DNA of 64,000 nt from Palsa-744 sp963734815 (GCA_963734815.1 CAVTIH010000001.1:62001-126000), one strand, 5' to 3'. Positions 8,005-15,767 are shown, counted from the stretch's first letter. Notes: generated from the letters alone by a model not told the origin. A program made the numbers and translations.

Positions 8005-8114
8005 TCGGTCGTTTCGCCTTTATTGGTGGGGTTTTTTCACTTGGCCTTAGCAAGCGGATACCCGTAGTGACCCTTCGTTGGAAGCGCTTTGGAAGCATCA
8101 GCGGCCCAGAGCCC

Positions 8115-8417
8115 TCACAAGCATGAGCCGCCACCTTCGCGCCAAGCGTCGAGCGTCGAGCGCTTGAAGTAGAGCTTGCATCCCGGCCCGTCCTGGCTGA
8201 AGGGAATCGCTCGCTCGGCAGTCAACTTGTGCAGGGTGCTGCGAGGAATGCTCAGATACGCAGCGGCAGCCTTCGAGTTGAGCCATTCATCGGATGGAAG
8301 GGCAGCCGGACGCAGAAAGGGTCCAAGACGCTCCGCCAGACGTGCGCAAGCGTCATCGTCCAATGCCTCAATGAAGGCAAAGCCAAGCCCGCTCTCTGCT
8401 GGGTGTCGTGCTGCCAT
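8115..8417 (-). CDS. Excisionase-type helix-turn-helix protein
   Basis: A 100-residue protein. Its C-terminal half is a MerR/AlpA-like helix-turn-helix: WLNSKAAAAYLSIPRSTLHK, LTAERAIPFSQDG and LYFKRSTLDAW, the usual layout of excisionase-family DNA-binding domains. The N-terminal half is helical and not recognised. It lies about 110 bp inside the left attachment site and points toward it, the normal place for a recombination directionality factor. I infer that it works with the integrase at 18247 to promote excision and perhaps represses across the end. Confidence 0.8.
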   Translation of the reverse strand: MAARHPAESGLGFAFIEALDDDACARLAERLGPFLRPAALPSDEWLNSKAAAAYLSIPRSTLHKLTAERAIPFSQDGPGCKLYFKRSTLDAWREGGGSCL

Positions 8418-8625
8418 GGACGGCTGCCTGTGCTTCCCACAGCCGCTCCCGGAGCGCTGCTCCGAGGTTTCCCACCGTCACAACAATTTCTGTCCGCCAA
8501 CACGTAGGAAGGCCGCTGGGAAGCCCGAGCACTTCGGCGGCTTCCTGACAACTCAGGTAAGTATAGCAGCAGCATTGTCAGCGTGGCCTACATTTTTGTG
8601 GATATCTACTAAATAATTGCCGGAA

Positions 8626-8898
8626 ATGGGATATACCATCACTGACACCGTGTCGTGCAGGCTCATGCCGTCACAGATCGTGCAGCTACGGCAGTTGGCC
8701 GCAGCCGAGAAAGTCTCGCTTTCTCGATTTGTGTCCGGGCTGTGCTTGACGGCGATTCAAGGTCGCGAGCAAGATCAAGCTCCCACCCTCAACGATGAAC
8801 TTGGCGCTTACCCAGTCGCTATACTTGACACGAGGTCCAAAGGGGGGGATTCACCCTCACGCGAACGTAAGGAGTCGCCTATCGCAGACATGCACTAG
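8626..8898 (+). CDS. Small ribbon-helix-helix-like protein
   Basis: About 90 residues. The segment VSCRLMPSQIVQLRQLAAAE, then KVSLSRFVSGL, has the beta strand and two helices of ribbon-helix-helix proteins and resembles MobC-type or Arc-type accessory DNA-binding proteins. The C-terminal half is polar and probably disordered. ATG 8626 is preferred over TTG 8617. It is a lone gene followed by a long gene-free stretch. It may be an autoregulator or a remnant mobilisation accessory protein; evidence for either is weak. Confidence 0.55.
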   Translation: MGYTITDTVSCRLMPSQIVQLRQLAAAEKVSLSRFVSGLCLTAIQGREQDQAPTLNDELGAYPVAILDTRSKGGDSPSRERKESPIADMH

Positions 8899-8899
8899 C

Positions 8900-9600
8900 A
8901 ACTAACAACATGTCCTTACCCTTCCCCTCTGCGGGGGAGAGTGTAGATTTCGGGGCAGACCCAAATGGGCAAGAAGAGGGCGTCGAAAGACGTTTGGTGG
9001 TCGTCAAGGACTGGAAAGTGAGCCTTGGCTCGTGCAGAGGTTTCCTGGGAAGCCGCACAAGATCAGTAGGACCCATACCAGCCGCCTAACCCCGAGTCCG
9101 AAGGTCCTCAGGTAGCCGTCTTGTACGGAGGTTGAGGAGCCAGAGACGGGACATAGAAGCATCCCTGATAGCAAGGCCGGGAACTGGAAAAGGTCGGGAA
9201 TGCTTCTCTCAGAGACAGAGCCTACGAGCCATCAACATCTGAGAGCGACCCTATGGACCACTTGGGAATCGGATGAAAGAACCGCAGATACATGGGCGGC
9301 ATGAAGATGGACCGGAAGACGCCTAGAGACTTCCATTTCCCCCACCTTCTTCTCTGGCTCTCAAGAGTGGACTACGCCCAAAATCAGGCTCAGTGATCGG
9401 GGGAAAGTTGAAATAGGCCAAGCCTCCCCTTTGTCCGCCACAAACTGGAGCGGTCGAGGATTCGCCAGCCGCCAGCGCCACCATCATAGAAAGCGGAACC
9501 GAGTGTGACCGCCTTGGCAGCCTCGCCCGGGGGAAGGCGCGCCATTTGACTATTGCGGCTAACCCTGGTAGTCTATCCGGTCTATGGTGAAGCTCAGGCT
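8900..9600 (+). ncRNA. Gene-free 700-bp stretch, candidate large structured RNA
   Basis: No convincing coding frame exists here on either strand; the longest frame is 65 codons and resembles nothing. The plus strand has several short hairpins, some closed by GNRA-type tetraloops: CGTC-GAAA-GACG (about 8980-8991), ACT-GGAA-AGT (about 9011-9020), GAGCC-TT-GGCTC, GTGC...GCAC enclosing about 19 bases (9032-9058), and GGAAG...CTTCC (about 9315-9335). A-rich internal loops and lower GC fit a structured RNA. I see no group II intron domain V, tmRNA, RNase P or 6S signature. Large ornate RNAs next to tRNA-linked mobile elements are known as a class, but this is only a candidate. Confidence 0.35.
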
Positions 9601-9684
9601 ACGAATGATGAGCTTTGCTCTCTCGCTTGGTTTTGCTAGTCGCGCCGACCAAGCATCATGGCACCAGGATCGGTTGGAGCGAGC

Positions 9685-9777
9685 GTGAAGGTACTCGGCT
9701 ACATACGAGTTTCCACGGCGGACGGTATGAGCCTGGCAGCATCTCCCAAGGTGGGCTGTATCGAGGCAGTCGCGTGA
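9685..9777 (+). pseudogene. N-terminal scrap of a serine recombinase
   Basis: GTG 9685 opens a 30-codon frame reading VKVLGYIRVSTADGMSLAAS, then PKVGCIEAVA and a stop. VLGYIRVST is the first strand and catalytic-serine motif of resolvase/invertase-type recombinases, and the rest mimics the following segment (SLxAQxxxIEA) with decay. The glutamine after AD is lost and the frame ends before the catalytic domain continues. Its stop codon overlaps a GTG at 9774 of the next gene (GTGA). Confidence 0.7.
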
Positions 9778-9797
9778 GCCTGCTTGTCCCTCAGCCG

Positions 9798-10319
9798 ATG
9801 AAGCGTGAGTGTTCCTGTGGCTCGACCCTCAGATGGGAGAGTCGTGAGGACTACTGCGGCAAGCGCTCACTGGCCCTCTGCTCGAATCCTGAGTGTGGTG
9901 TTATCACGACCGCAGTGACTGACTACCAGCCAGAGGACGGTCTGCGAACGTTCCTGCTCGGAGATGACCCTGTGCAGCGGTATCTCCCGCTAGGAGCACG
10001 TCTGTATTGGAAAACAAGCAGATGGGGTTATCGGTGGCTTTCGCACGATGAGACGTGTCCCGGCTGTGATGGCGAGGTCACAGTGCAGCTCGGTCTTCCT
10101 CCATTGGCCGAGAGGCAGGCCGACCCGTATCAGGTGGTCTTGTGCCTTACCTGCTCCACGACCAGCATGGCCTGGTGGCTCGGCGGGGAAAAGGTCGCCA
10201 TCGCAATTGAGGGCAATGAATGGAATGAGCCGGCGACTGCTGTTCTGATTTTGAAGCGCGTCCTTGAAGAACGGGCGGCGAGGACTTGTGAGGGTTGGAC
10301 CTGGGATTTCCTCCGGTGA
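9798..10319 (+). CDS. Zinc-ribbon-like hypothetical protein
   Basis: About 173 residues from ATG 9798; GTG 9774, overlapping the preceding stop as GTGA, is an alternative that adds eight residues. Two cysteine clusters are visible: CSCGS ... DYCG ... LCSNPEC at the N-terminus, and CPGCDGE ... CLTCS in the middle. These could bind two zinc ions. No family is recognised. The stop overlaps the GTG start of the next gene (GTGA at 10316-10319), so the two are probably translationally coupled. The gene opens a run of small same-strand genes typical of actinobacterial integrative elements. Confidence 0.65.
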   Translation: MKRECSCGSTLRWESREDYCGKRSLALCSNPECGVITTAVTDYQPEDGLRTFLLGDDPVQRYLPLGARLYWKTSRWGYRWLSHDETCPGCDGEVTVQLGLPPLAERQADPYQVVLCLTCSTTSMAWWLGGEKVAIAIEGNEWNEPATAVLILKRVLEERAARTCEGWTWDFLR

Positions 10320-10654
10320 CTCCTGTCACCTCGCCGTCCCGAACCGAGAAGGTCGCCGAGCGCGTGTGCGTGATCTGCGGGGCATCGCTCGCGGGTCAGC
10401 GCCGTGATGCCCGTTGCTGCTCTGCGTCATGCCGAGCCGAGGCCAGCCGCATCAGGGCGATCATCAATGGGACCTACATAGGCGCGTATCGCTCTCTCGC
10501 CGAGAGGCTTTCTAAGCGGAAATCTTCTCGACCTCTGACCTTCCCCCTCGGAACGGTCGAGAAAGACTCAGAGGCGCACACAGACGCTCTCAGGCCGCTT
10601 GCCGGAGCCATACAGAACCCGCCCGAGCGCGATGGGGGCTTGCCCGCACCGTAG
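10316..10654 (+). CDS. Small zinc-finger protein
   Basis: About 112 residues from GTG 10316, which overlaps the upstream stop. Residues about 20-50 contain CVICGASLAGQRRDARCCSA and SCRAEASR, a CxxC...CxxxC zinc finger widely found in small actinobacterial and actinophage proteins that often bind nucleic acid. The C-terminal half is basic, then Pro-rich and probably disordered. Function unknown; position suggests a regulatory or element-maintenance role. Confidence 0.65.
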   Translation: MTPVTSPSRTEKVAERVCVICGASLAGQRRDARCCSASCRAEASRIRAIINGTYIGAYRSLAERLSKRKSSRPLTFPLGTVEKDSEAHTDALRPLAGAIQNPPERDGGLPAP

Positions 10655-10721
10655 CTCCAAACCAGTGACCCCGACGCCGTTGTAGCGACGCCGGGGCCGT
10701 ACACAGGAGGTTGTGTCTCCC

Positions 10722-10970
10722 ATGCACGCGAAGCGTACCGATCTGACGTTGGCGCAGCGCGCGATCGTCTTGCAGGTTCTCCGAGCTGACCACGCCGAGC
10801 GGTGGACGCGGGTCGAGCTTGAGCAGGCGGCGTCCGATATCGAGCCGTTGACCGTCAGCTATGCCCTGGTGACGCTGGATGCCGAGGGTGTCGTGCTCCT
10901 CGACGGCGAGCACCTCGAAGCGTCGCGGTGCGCTCGACACTTGGACTCGATCGAGCTGATCGGGGTATGA
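10722..10970 (+). CDS. Small winged-helix-like protein
   Basis: 82 residues. ATG 10722 lies 11 bases after an AGGAGG ribosome binding site (10705-10710); the GTG at 10713 is too close to it to be used. The sequence (LTLAQRAIVLQVLRADHAER, TRVELEQAASDIEP, VSYALVTLDAEGVVLLDGEH) has the helix pattern and C-terminal strand of a winged helix-turn-helix. No named family. The stop overlaps the start of the next gene as ATGA. Confidence 0.65.
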   Translation: MHAKRTDLTLAQRAIVLQVLRADHAERWTRVELEQAASDIEPLTVSYALVTLDAEGVVLLDGEHLEASRCARHLDSIELIGV

Positions 10971-11356
10971 GTGCCGTTGCTGTCCCTGCGGTGTTCGTGA
11001 ACCTGCTGCGCGAGACGTTGGTGTGCGAGCTGGCGGATGCGGCGGGCGTGATCGCAGAGGCCGGTCGTGGTCCGGCATGGACACTGAAGCGGGAGCTGTT
11101 GCGACCGTTCGACGCCTACCGCGAGCTTTTGGACGGAGCGGGTTGGTGTCGGGTGGTGCCACCGAGGGCTGTGGAGTTGAAGCTGTATGGAAACCGTCCG
11201 GTGCTCTTGAAGGCGCTGGAAAACCGGCTGGAGTCCGAGCGGTATGGGATGACCGAAGCGGCTAGCCGTGCTGAATACCGGCAGGCAGCGCGCCGGGTAC
11301 GGTTGATCGAGGCGTTTAGGCGCGAGGTCGAAGAAGCCAGAGCCACCCATCCCTGA
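10967..11356 (+). CDS. Hypothetical protein of the element
   Basis: 129 residues from ATG 10967, in an ATGA overlap with the upstream gene. Mostly helical, with a central segment LLDGAGWCRVVPPRAVELKL followed by YGNRPVLLKALENRLESERY and an Arg/Glu-rich C-terminal helix. I do not recognise it. The tight coupling with the winged-helix protein and a sigma-region-4-like gene downstream suggests a regulatory cassette. Confidence 0.6.
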   Translation: MSAVAVPAVFVNLLRETLVCELADAAGVIAEAGRGPAWTLKRELLRPFDAYRELLDGAGWCRVVPPRAVELKLYGNRPVLLKALENRLESERYGMTEAASRAEYRQAARRVRLIEAFRREVEEARATHP

Positions 11357-11384
11357 GAACGAGCTTGGGTTATGGGACGGTCAC

Positions 11385-11669
11385 ATGCGCAAGCAGTTGT
11401 TAGCGGCGGGCGCGGATCTCACCGATGCGGAGGATTTCTACTATTTCGCCGCTGAGCGAGTGGCGCACGGTGAGCCGGTCGCATCGGCCGGAGCGCCGGA
11501 GCCTCGGCACTTGGAGATGCTGCGTCTTCGGCTGCTGGAGGGGCTGACGTTGCGCGAGGTCGGTGAACGGGTCGGCCTCGCACCGTCCACCGTCGGCCAA
11601 CTCCTCGGTCACTACTTCGGCATCGAAGGTGTGCCGCCCGCAGCGAAGGCACGAAAGACGGCACGATGA
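11385..11669 (+). CDS. Small helix-turn-helix protein resembling sigma region 4
   Basis: 94 residues from ATG 11385. The segment HLEMLRLRLLEGLTLREVGE, then RVGLAPSTVGQLLGHYFG, is a helix-turn-helix of the sigma region 4 / LuxR type. There is no region 2, so it is not a sigma factor. The stop overlaps the XRE gene start (ATGA). Likely a DNA-binding regulator of the element. Confidence 0.65.
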   Translation: MRKQLLAAGADLTDAEDFYYFAAERVAHGEPVASAGAPEPRHLEMLRLRLLEGLTLREVGERVGLAPSTVGQLLGHYFGIEGVPPAAKARKTAR

Positions 11670-11953
11670 GCGAGAGCGACGCCTTCGGGCAGCGTATGCG
11701 CGAGCTGCGCTCCGAGTACGGCGTCTCACAGGACGACCTCGCGCGGCGCACTGGCATCCATCCGACCGCGATCGGTCGCCTGGAGCACGGCAAGCGAGAG
11801 CCACGCCTCGGGACGATCCTCCGCATAGCTCGCGGCCTCGGCGTGCGACCAGGCGAGCTGCTGGACCCGCTCGTGGGGCTCTGCGAGCGCAGGCTGACCC
11901 CAGAGGAGTTCGAGCGACACCTCGGACACCTGCCCGCCGACGGCGAGGGCTGA
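11666..11953 (+). CDS. XRE-family regulator
   Basis: 95 residues. An HTH_3 domain fills residues 8-64: FGQRMRELRSEYGVSQDDLA, RRTGIHPTAIGRLEHGKREP, RLGTILRIARGLGVRPGELL. The C-terminal 30 residues are acidic. It is one of three related small HTH genes in tandem (11666, 11992, 12254) sharing the layout start-HTH-short tail, suggesting duplication inside the element. Probable repressor. Confidence 0.8.
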   Translation: MSESDAFGQRMRELRSEYGVSQDDLARRTGIHPTAIGRLEHGKREPRLGTILRIARGLGVRPGELLDPLVGLCERRLTPEEFERHLGHLPADGEG

Positions 11954-11991
11954 CCGATGACCACTATGGCCGAACTGGACGTGATCTGCAC

Positions 11992-12261
11992 GTGAGGTGG
12001 CCGGGTGCGCTGCGCGAACGCCACCGTCAGCTCTCGGCGCTTGGCCGGGCGGTCCGCGAGGCGCGGGAACGGCAGGGCATGACGCGGACTGAGTTCGCCA
12101 GAAGGGCAGGGGTAAGTCGGTGGTGGGTTTGGGCGATCGAGGCGGGCTGGCTTGATCCGCACTACTTCGGACTGTGGGACATCCGCGACGCGCTCGGCGT
12201 CCCGCTCACCGCGCTCCTACGGCGCGCGGAAACCATCGAACGGGAGCAGCACGATGGGTGA
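11992..12261 (+). CDS. XRE-like regulator with degenerate HTH
   Basis: 89 residues from GTG 11992. The core ALGRAVREARERQGMTRTEF, ARRAGVSRWWVWAIEAGWLD and IRDALGVPLTALLRR keeps the five-helix XRE pattern, but the usual E-x-G-x-R-x-P after helix 4 is replaced by EAGWLDPHY, so operator recognition or fold may differ. The C-terminus overlaps the next gene by eight bases. No ribosome binding site is obvious; it is probably coupled to the upstream gene. Confidence 0.6.
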   Translation: MRWPGALRERHRQLSALGRAVREARERQGMTRTEFARRAGVSRWWVWAIEAGWLDPHYFGLWDIRDALGVPLTALLRRAETIEREQHDG

Positions 12262-12547
12262 GAACGCTTACACCGTCGAGCGGGCACACATGCTGAGCAC
12301 CTTCGGCGAGAGACTACGCACCGTGCGGGAGCAGCGTGGGCTCTCGCAGGAAACGCTCGCCACGCGGGCCGACGTTCACCGCACACACATCGGCGCGTTG
12401 GAGCAGGGGCAGCGCGACCCGCATCTCTCCATGCTGCTGATCCTCGCCGACGCGCTCATCGTGCCACCGGGCGACTTGTTCGACGGCCTGCCCGTGCCAC
12501 GCGAGCGCAAGCCGGCAACCCACGCCAAGAGCGGATGGAAGGCGTGA
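12254..12547 (+). CDS. XRE-family regulator
   Basis: 97 residues from ATG 12254. A complete HTH_3 domain: TFGERLRTVREQRGLSQETL, ATRADVHRTHIGALEQGQRD and PHLSMLLILADALIVPPGDL, ending in a Lys/Arg-rich tail. It overlaps the previous gene by eight bases and the next gene's start (ATG 12535) lies inside its end. Probable DNA-binding repressor. Confidence 0.8.
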   Translation: MGENAYTVERAHMLSTFGERLRTVREQRGLSQETLATRADVHRTHIGALEQGQRDPHLSMLLILADALIVPPGDLFDGLPVPRERKPATHAKSGWKA

Positions 12548-12939
12548 CTCGGATGTACACGACCGACGGGGACAAAGCGGAAAATGCCATCGAGATGATC
12601 TGGGCGCTCGGCATTCTGATAGCGGCAGCACCCTTCCTCATCGGCTATTTCTTTGCTCTCGCGGTCGTACAAGGCATGATAAAGGTCGGCAGATTTCTGA
12701 CGACAGGACGCATTCACCCGAGGCCGCAACCGACGCCACGCCATGAGCCCCAGGTGTCGCCGAGGTATTACGCCCACGGTCACGACGGCAGCATTATTGG
12801 TGAATATGACACGATTGAAGATTGCGAGATAGCTGGCCTCATGGCGTGTGGTGTGAAAGTCGTTGATCTCCCGCTCGCGTTGCACGAACGTCGCAGACTC
12901 GGAACATACGGGGGCATGTACAAGGGAAGCCATGAGTAG
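12535..12939 (+). CDS. Small membrane protein of unknown function
   Basis: 134 residues from ATG 12535; ATG 12553 is possible. One membrane segment at about residues 21-47 (IEMIWALGILIAAAPFLIGY, then FFALAVVQGMI), followed by a Pro-rich linker and a soluble domain with SPRYYAHGHDGSIIGEYDTI and EDCEIAGLMACGVKVVDLPL. No family recognised. It is overlapped at both ends by neighbours, so it belongs to the same transcription unit. Confidence 0.55.
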   Translation: MEGVTRMYTTDGDKAENAIEMIWALGILIAAAPFLIGYFFALAVVQGMIKVGRFLTTGRIHPRPQPTPRHEPQVSPRYYAHGHDGSIIGEYDTIEDCEIAGLMACGVKVVDLPLALHERRRLGTYGGMYKGSHE

Positions 12940-13453
12940 GGAGCGGTCCGAGGGCATCTCAAACGGCGTGACTCACACGGACTGCGCTCTGTACAAGCCG
13001 GGACACAGGACGCACCTCATCCAGGCAAAACTCGCTCGTGACGGTGATCCAAACAAGTACCGCCATGGAACAGTGATCTCGGTGCAACAAGATGGCTGGA
13101 TCACCGTCGATGTTGACGGCAAAGCCGTGCGCTTCTGGAACCACGCCCCCGCATGGGTGCGCAGTTGCTTCCGGAAGTCGGGTGGACAAGTTGGACTGCC
13201 CGGATGGCACCTTCTCCATGCTCCGCACGGAAACGGGCGTAGAGCTTGCATCTGCGTCTCGGATCACGGGCCTACGCCATGCGCTCCACCATCGACGGCT
13301 AGCTTGAGCCCCACTGGACTGCACGGGCAGACGTTGACGCATGGAGGACTCCTGATTTCAGGCATCGAGGCCGTCCTGCATCTCCACCACGACTACGCCA
13401 CCGGCAAGAACGACGAGCCACGGCATGCGTCGCCGGACAGACTATTTGGGTAG
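12932..13453 (+). CDS. Hypothetical protein with conserved WNH motif
   Basis: 173 residues from ATG 12932, overlapping the preceding stop. The N-terminal two thirds are coherent: RHGTVISVQQDGWITVDVDG, then KAVRFWNHAPAWVRSCFRKS and GLPGWHLLHAPHG. This resembles a small beta-rich domain (R-x-WNH-x-PA, later WxLLxxP) that I associate with hypothetical proteins of related actinobacteria. After about residue 110 the sequence becomes less protein-like and may be a decayed or shifted end. Function unknown. It ends the plus-strand cassette that began at 9798. Confidence 0.5.
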   Translation: MSRERSEGISNGVTHTDCALYKPGHRTHLIQAKLARDGDPNKYRHGTVISVQQDGWITVDVDGKAVRFWNHAPAWVRSCFRKSGGQVGLPGWHLLHAPHGNGRRACICVSDHGPTPCAPPSTASLSPTGLHGQTLTHGGLLISGIEAVLHLHHDYATGKNDEPRHASPDRLFG

Positions 13454-13483
13454 CTTGGGGCACGCTGGCACTCGCCCAGATAT

Positions 13484-13671
13484 GTCAACTTCGACGCTTA
13501 CAAAGGTGCCGCAAGTTGACGCCGTATAACATAAGTCCAACCTTGCCCCCGAGGTACGACATAGCCTTACGATCCCTACAAACAAAGGCGGTGCGAGGCC
13601 ATCACGCCTGTATTGACGCTCCCCGTAGCCCTACCTCCGCTATGTCCAACTTGCCGCAAGTTGACGATCGG
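13484..13671. repeat. Repeated CAACTT/AAGTTG palindromes in a gene-free region
   Basis: The gap 13454-13909 has no gene. It contains TGTCAACTTCGACG, then GCCGCAAGTTGACG near 13510, and a compact palindrome CAACTTGC-C-GCAAGTTG near 13649-13665 followed by ACG. The repeated half-site GCAAGTTGACG in both places looks like a binding site for a dimeric regulator or for the element's recombination or partition proteins. Confidence 0.45.
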
Positions 13672-13909
13672 GACCAGCAATATCATAATTGTGTGACCCC
13701 ACCCTTGCGCAGAATCTCCAGGAGGACGCCCCAACAAAGTCCACTCCTCGCGCGACGTGTAGCAAAAGTCGTGTGCCCATCGGGCCTCCTGCTAAAGCCG
13801 TCCAGGGTTTAGGGAGTTCCCTACGATCCTGAGAGAATAGTACTAGGCCGACAAATCAGGAAATGAAATCCGTAAGCCGGATTTAGCATAAAAGGTCGCA
13901 TGGAATCGT

Positions 13910-14560
13910 CTAGAGGTCGCCCGTGCCCTCGTCGGTAAATACCGATGGACGTGTCGAGCGATACGAAGCAAAGGCTTCTTCAGCGAAGAGAGGAATAGCG
14001 AGCAATGGCTCGCGTAGGGCAGTGTGATCTTCCTGGAACCATTGTACGACGACCTCGTCAGCGAACCAAAACCGAGTCTCGGCCATCGTCCTACCAAGAT
14101 TGATCGTGCCCTCCACACTCGCGGCTTCAGCCATGGGGGTCTGTATCTCCTCTTTTCCTCGGGCGGCCTTCCGCCGGTCCATCTTTGGGTAGTGGAACGT
14201 CGTATTCCGCCGTCGCCCCAGCCAAGTTCCGAGGAAATGAGGCGAGTCCTTCTCGATGCTCCCGACGATCTGGTCGTGCCGGTCTTTAGCCGTCCGAGGA
14301 AGAGTGTCAAGGAAGACTTGAACCTCCGGGTACTCCTGTACTGCGTCCCGGATGAACAGAGCAACCTCGAAGACCATCGCCGCCTGTTGGCGGAAGTACA
14401 TCAATCCCACGGCACCAGAGTCTGGGGCATCCGGGCGACTGAGCAACGCCGCCATCGAGCGCTGGCAGTCGTTGCTGGCCATCGCTAGCACGGTCACAAA
14501 TCGTGCGACTGGCTCATCAGCCGGGAACGCCTCCCCGATGCTGAAACGGATAGCTGGCAT
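13910..14560 (-). CDS. HEPN-like hypothetical protein, candidate defence or toxin factor
   Basis: 216 residues from ATG 14560. Mostly helical, starting MPAIRFSIGEAFPADEPVAR. Residues 118-123 read RNTTFH inside RRRNTTFHYP. This matches the R-(N/D/H)-x3-H signature of HEPN-domain RNases, with the histidine followed by the Tyr-Pro often seen in this fold. Long amphipathic helices around it (GLMYFRQQAAMVFEVALFIR, and later) fit the HEPN bundle. HEPN proteins act as toxins, abortive-infection effectors or Cas nucleases. No partner antitoxin gene is adjacent. The assignment rests on the motif and helical character only. Confidence 0.5.
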   Translation of the reverse strand: MPAIRFSIGEAFPADEPVARFVTVLAMASNDCQRSMAALLSRPDAPDSGAVGLMYFRQQAAMVFEVALFIRDAVQEYPEVQVFLDTLPRTAKDRHDQIVGSIEKDSPHFLGTWLGRRRNTTFHYPKMDRRKAARGKEEIQTPMAEAASVEGTINLGRTMAETRFWFADEVVVQWFQEDHTALREPLLAIPLFAEEAFASYRSTRPSVFTDEGTGDL

Positions 14561-14596
14561 AATGAGAGGACGTTACAAGAAAGCCGTGGCCCCAGA

Positions 14597-15121
14597 CTAT
14601 TCGTGGACCACGGGTTCGCCGGTTTGTTCTTCCTGGCTTTGGTTGCCCTGGGCTCTGTTTTCAGCTTCGGAACGTTCTTCCTGGGGTGTCTCTTGGAGAG
14701 GGCCTTTGCATTCTTCGGAAGTCTTGCCCGATTCGTAACAGACTTTTTCCTCGACTCGGCGAATCGAGTGTTCCCCTCCCCGAGTTTCGTCTTCTTCCAC
14801 CTTCTTTTGCGCTTCCGCCGTTTGTTCTTCACCTCGACGCTGAGTTTCTAGGCTCTTGTTGTGGGCGGCTTCTTCTCCCGGTGTATGTTCGCGTTCGCCC
14901 GATCTAGTTTCCCCAAAGTTTGGATCGCCCGCACGTACGCACTTTTGGGTGAAGCTGGAGCGCACATGCCCTCCTTGACAGGACGCTGTGGCACCACCTC
15001 CGCCGGTAACTGCTAGCGCCAGGACAGCAAGCGCAACGAGGAGTACGACGGACACGCCCGCCCCGGCGACAAATATCTTCGCGCGCTTGCTCAATCGCTT
15101 CAGGCGTCGTGGCCCTCTCAC
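14597..15121 (-). CDS. Single-pass membrane protein with charged extracytoplasmic tail
   Basis: 174 residues from GTG 15121. A basic N-terminus (RRLKRLSKRAK) precedes one membrane segment (IFVAGAGVSVVLLVALAVLA, about residues 16-38). A short region with two cysteines (SCQGG...KC) and then about 110 very hydrophilic Glu/Gln/Arg-rich residues follow, probably coiled coil or disordered, with a second cysteine pair CYESGKTSEEC. No family is known to me. The low GC and position beside the HEPN-like gene suggest foreign origin. Confidence 0.5.
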   Translation of the reverse strand: MRGPRRLKRLSKRAKIFVAGAGVSVVLLVALAVLALAVTGGGGATASCQGGHVRSSFTQKCVRAGDPNFGETRSGEREHTPGEEAAHNKSLETQRRGEEQTAEAQKKVEEDETRGGEHSIRRVEEKVCYESGKTSEECKGPLQETPQEERSEAENRAQGNQSQEEQTGEPVVHE

Positions 15122-15153
15122 GGCTTGCCGCCCTCTATCGATGGTTCGTCAGA

Positions 15154-15171
15154 CACAGACATCTGTCTGTG
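15154..15171. promoter_or_regulatory. Palindrome upstream of the 15121 gene
   Basis: A perfect inverted repeat CACAGAC-ATCT-GTCTGTG begins 33 bp upstream of the minus-strand start at 15121, where an operator overlapping a promoter would lie. No local regulator can be tied to it. Confidence 0.4.
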
Positions 15172-15368
15172 CGATATCGGCAGTAGCAGGCTACGTCTTT
15201 AGCGTCGTGCAGCGACGACTTGCTCAAGGTATGGGCCAAGGTCTCAGAGGTCGCACGACCGGCCGAGAAGATCGAAGCCGAAGGCTCGCTGCTACCCACC
15301 CAAAGTAGTCGCCAGGACCCCAAACGCCATAGCGAACAAGCCCGCAGCGTGCAGCCGCGAATCGCTAC

Positions 15369-15767
15369 TCACCAGATGGTCGGCACCAGCCGCGCCTCGC
15401 GGATTGCCTCATCCCTGGTAACCAGCGGCAGAGCCAGTGCGCTGGCGGTCCCCACGATGAAGCGATCCCACGGGTCGGTGAGAACGTCTCGAGAGATCGA
15501 GGTGGTCGCGTCTACAATGGGCAGATCAATCGGCTGGAGGACGAACGCGGCCGAGGAGAGAAGAACGCTTCGCAGGCCAGCCAAGTGGGCGGCAGTTACC
15601 TTGCGGGTCGTCTGAGTCACGTACCACAGATCAATGAGGGTGGCGACCGAGACCACCACTCCGTCCGTGGCTTCCGCCTCGGCGAGCGCTTTCGCAGCGG
15701 GAGCCGACAGCCGACTGGAGCCCTGTAGGTGCCACACGACGGCGTGCGAGTCGGCGAGAACCCTCAC
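15369..15767 (-). CDS. vapC: PIN-domain toxin, VapC family
   Basis: 132 residues from GTG 15767, which overlaps the antitoxin stop (GTGA). The PIN fold is visible: the first acidic residue in VLADSHAVVW, a second strand VVVSVATLIDLWYV where the usual glutamate is replaced by aspartate or displaced, and DPWDRFIVGTASALALPLVT carrying the third and fourth acidic sites. Members are Mg-dependent ribonucleases that cleave tRNA or rRNA and are inhibited by the cognate VapB. The E-to-D-like change at the second site is worth noting but may still bind metal. Confidence 0.85.
   Translation of the reverse strand: MRVLADSHAVVWHLQGSSRLSAPAAKALAEAEATDGVVVSVATLIDLWYVTQTTRKVTAAHLAGLRSVLLSSAAFVLQPIDLPIVDATTSISRDVLTDPWDRFIVGTASALALPLVTRDEAIREARLVPTIW

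Noticed and set aside
8879..9076. 65-codon minus-strand frame at the edge of the gene-free stretch
   Set aside because: No domain, no ribosome binding site, overlaps the end of the plus-strand gene; treated as chance.
8900..9600. Group II intron as explanation of the gene-free stretch
   Set aside because: No GUGYG start, no domain V and no intron-encoded protein.
10928..10966. Upstream start for the 129-residue protein at 10967
   Set aside because: ATG 10967 gives the ATGA overlap with the upstream gene, fitting the coupling seen in the whole cassette.
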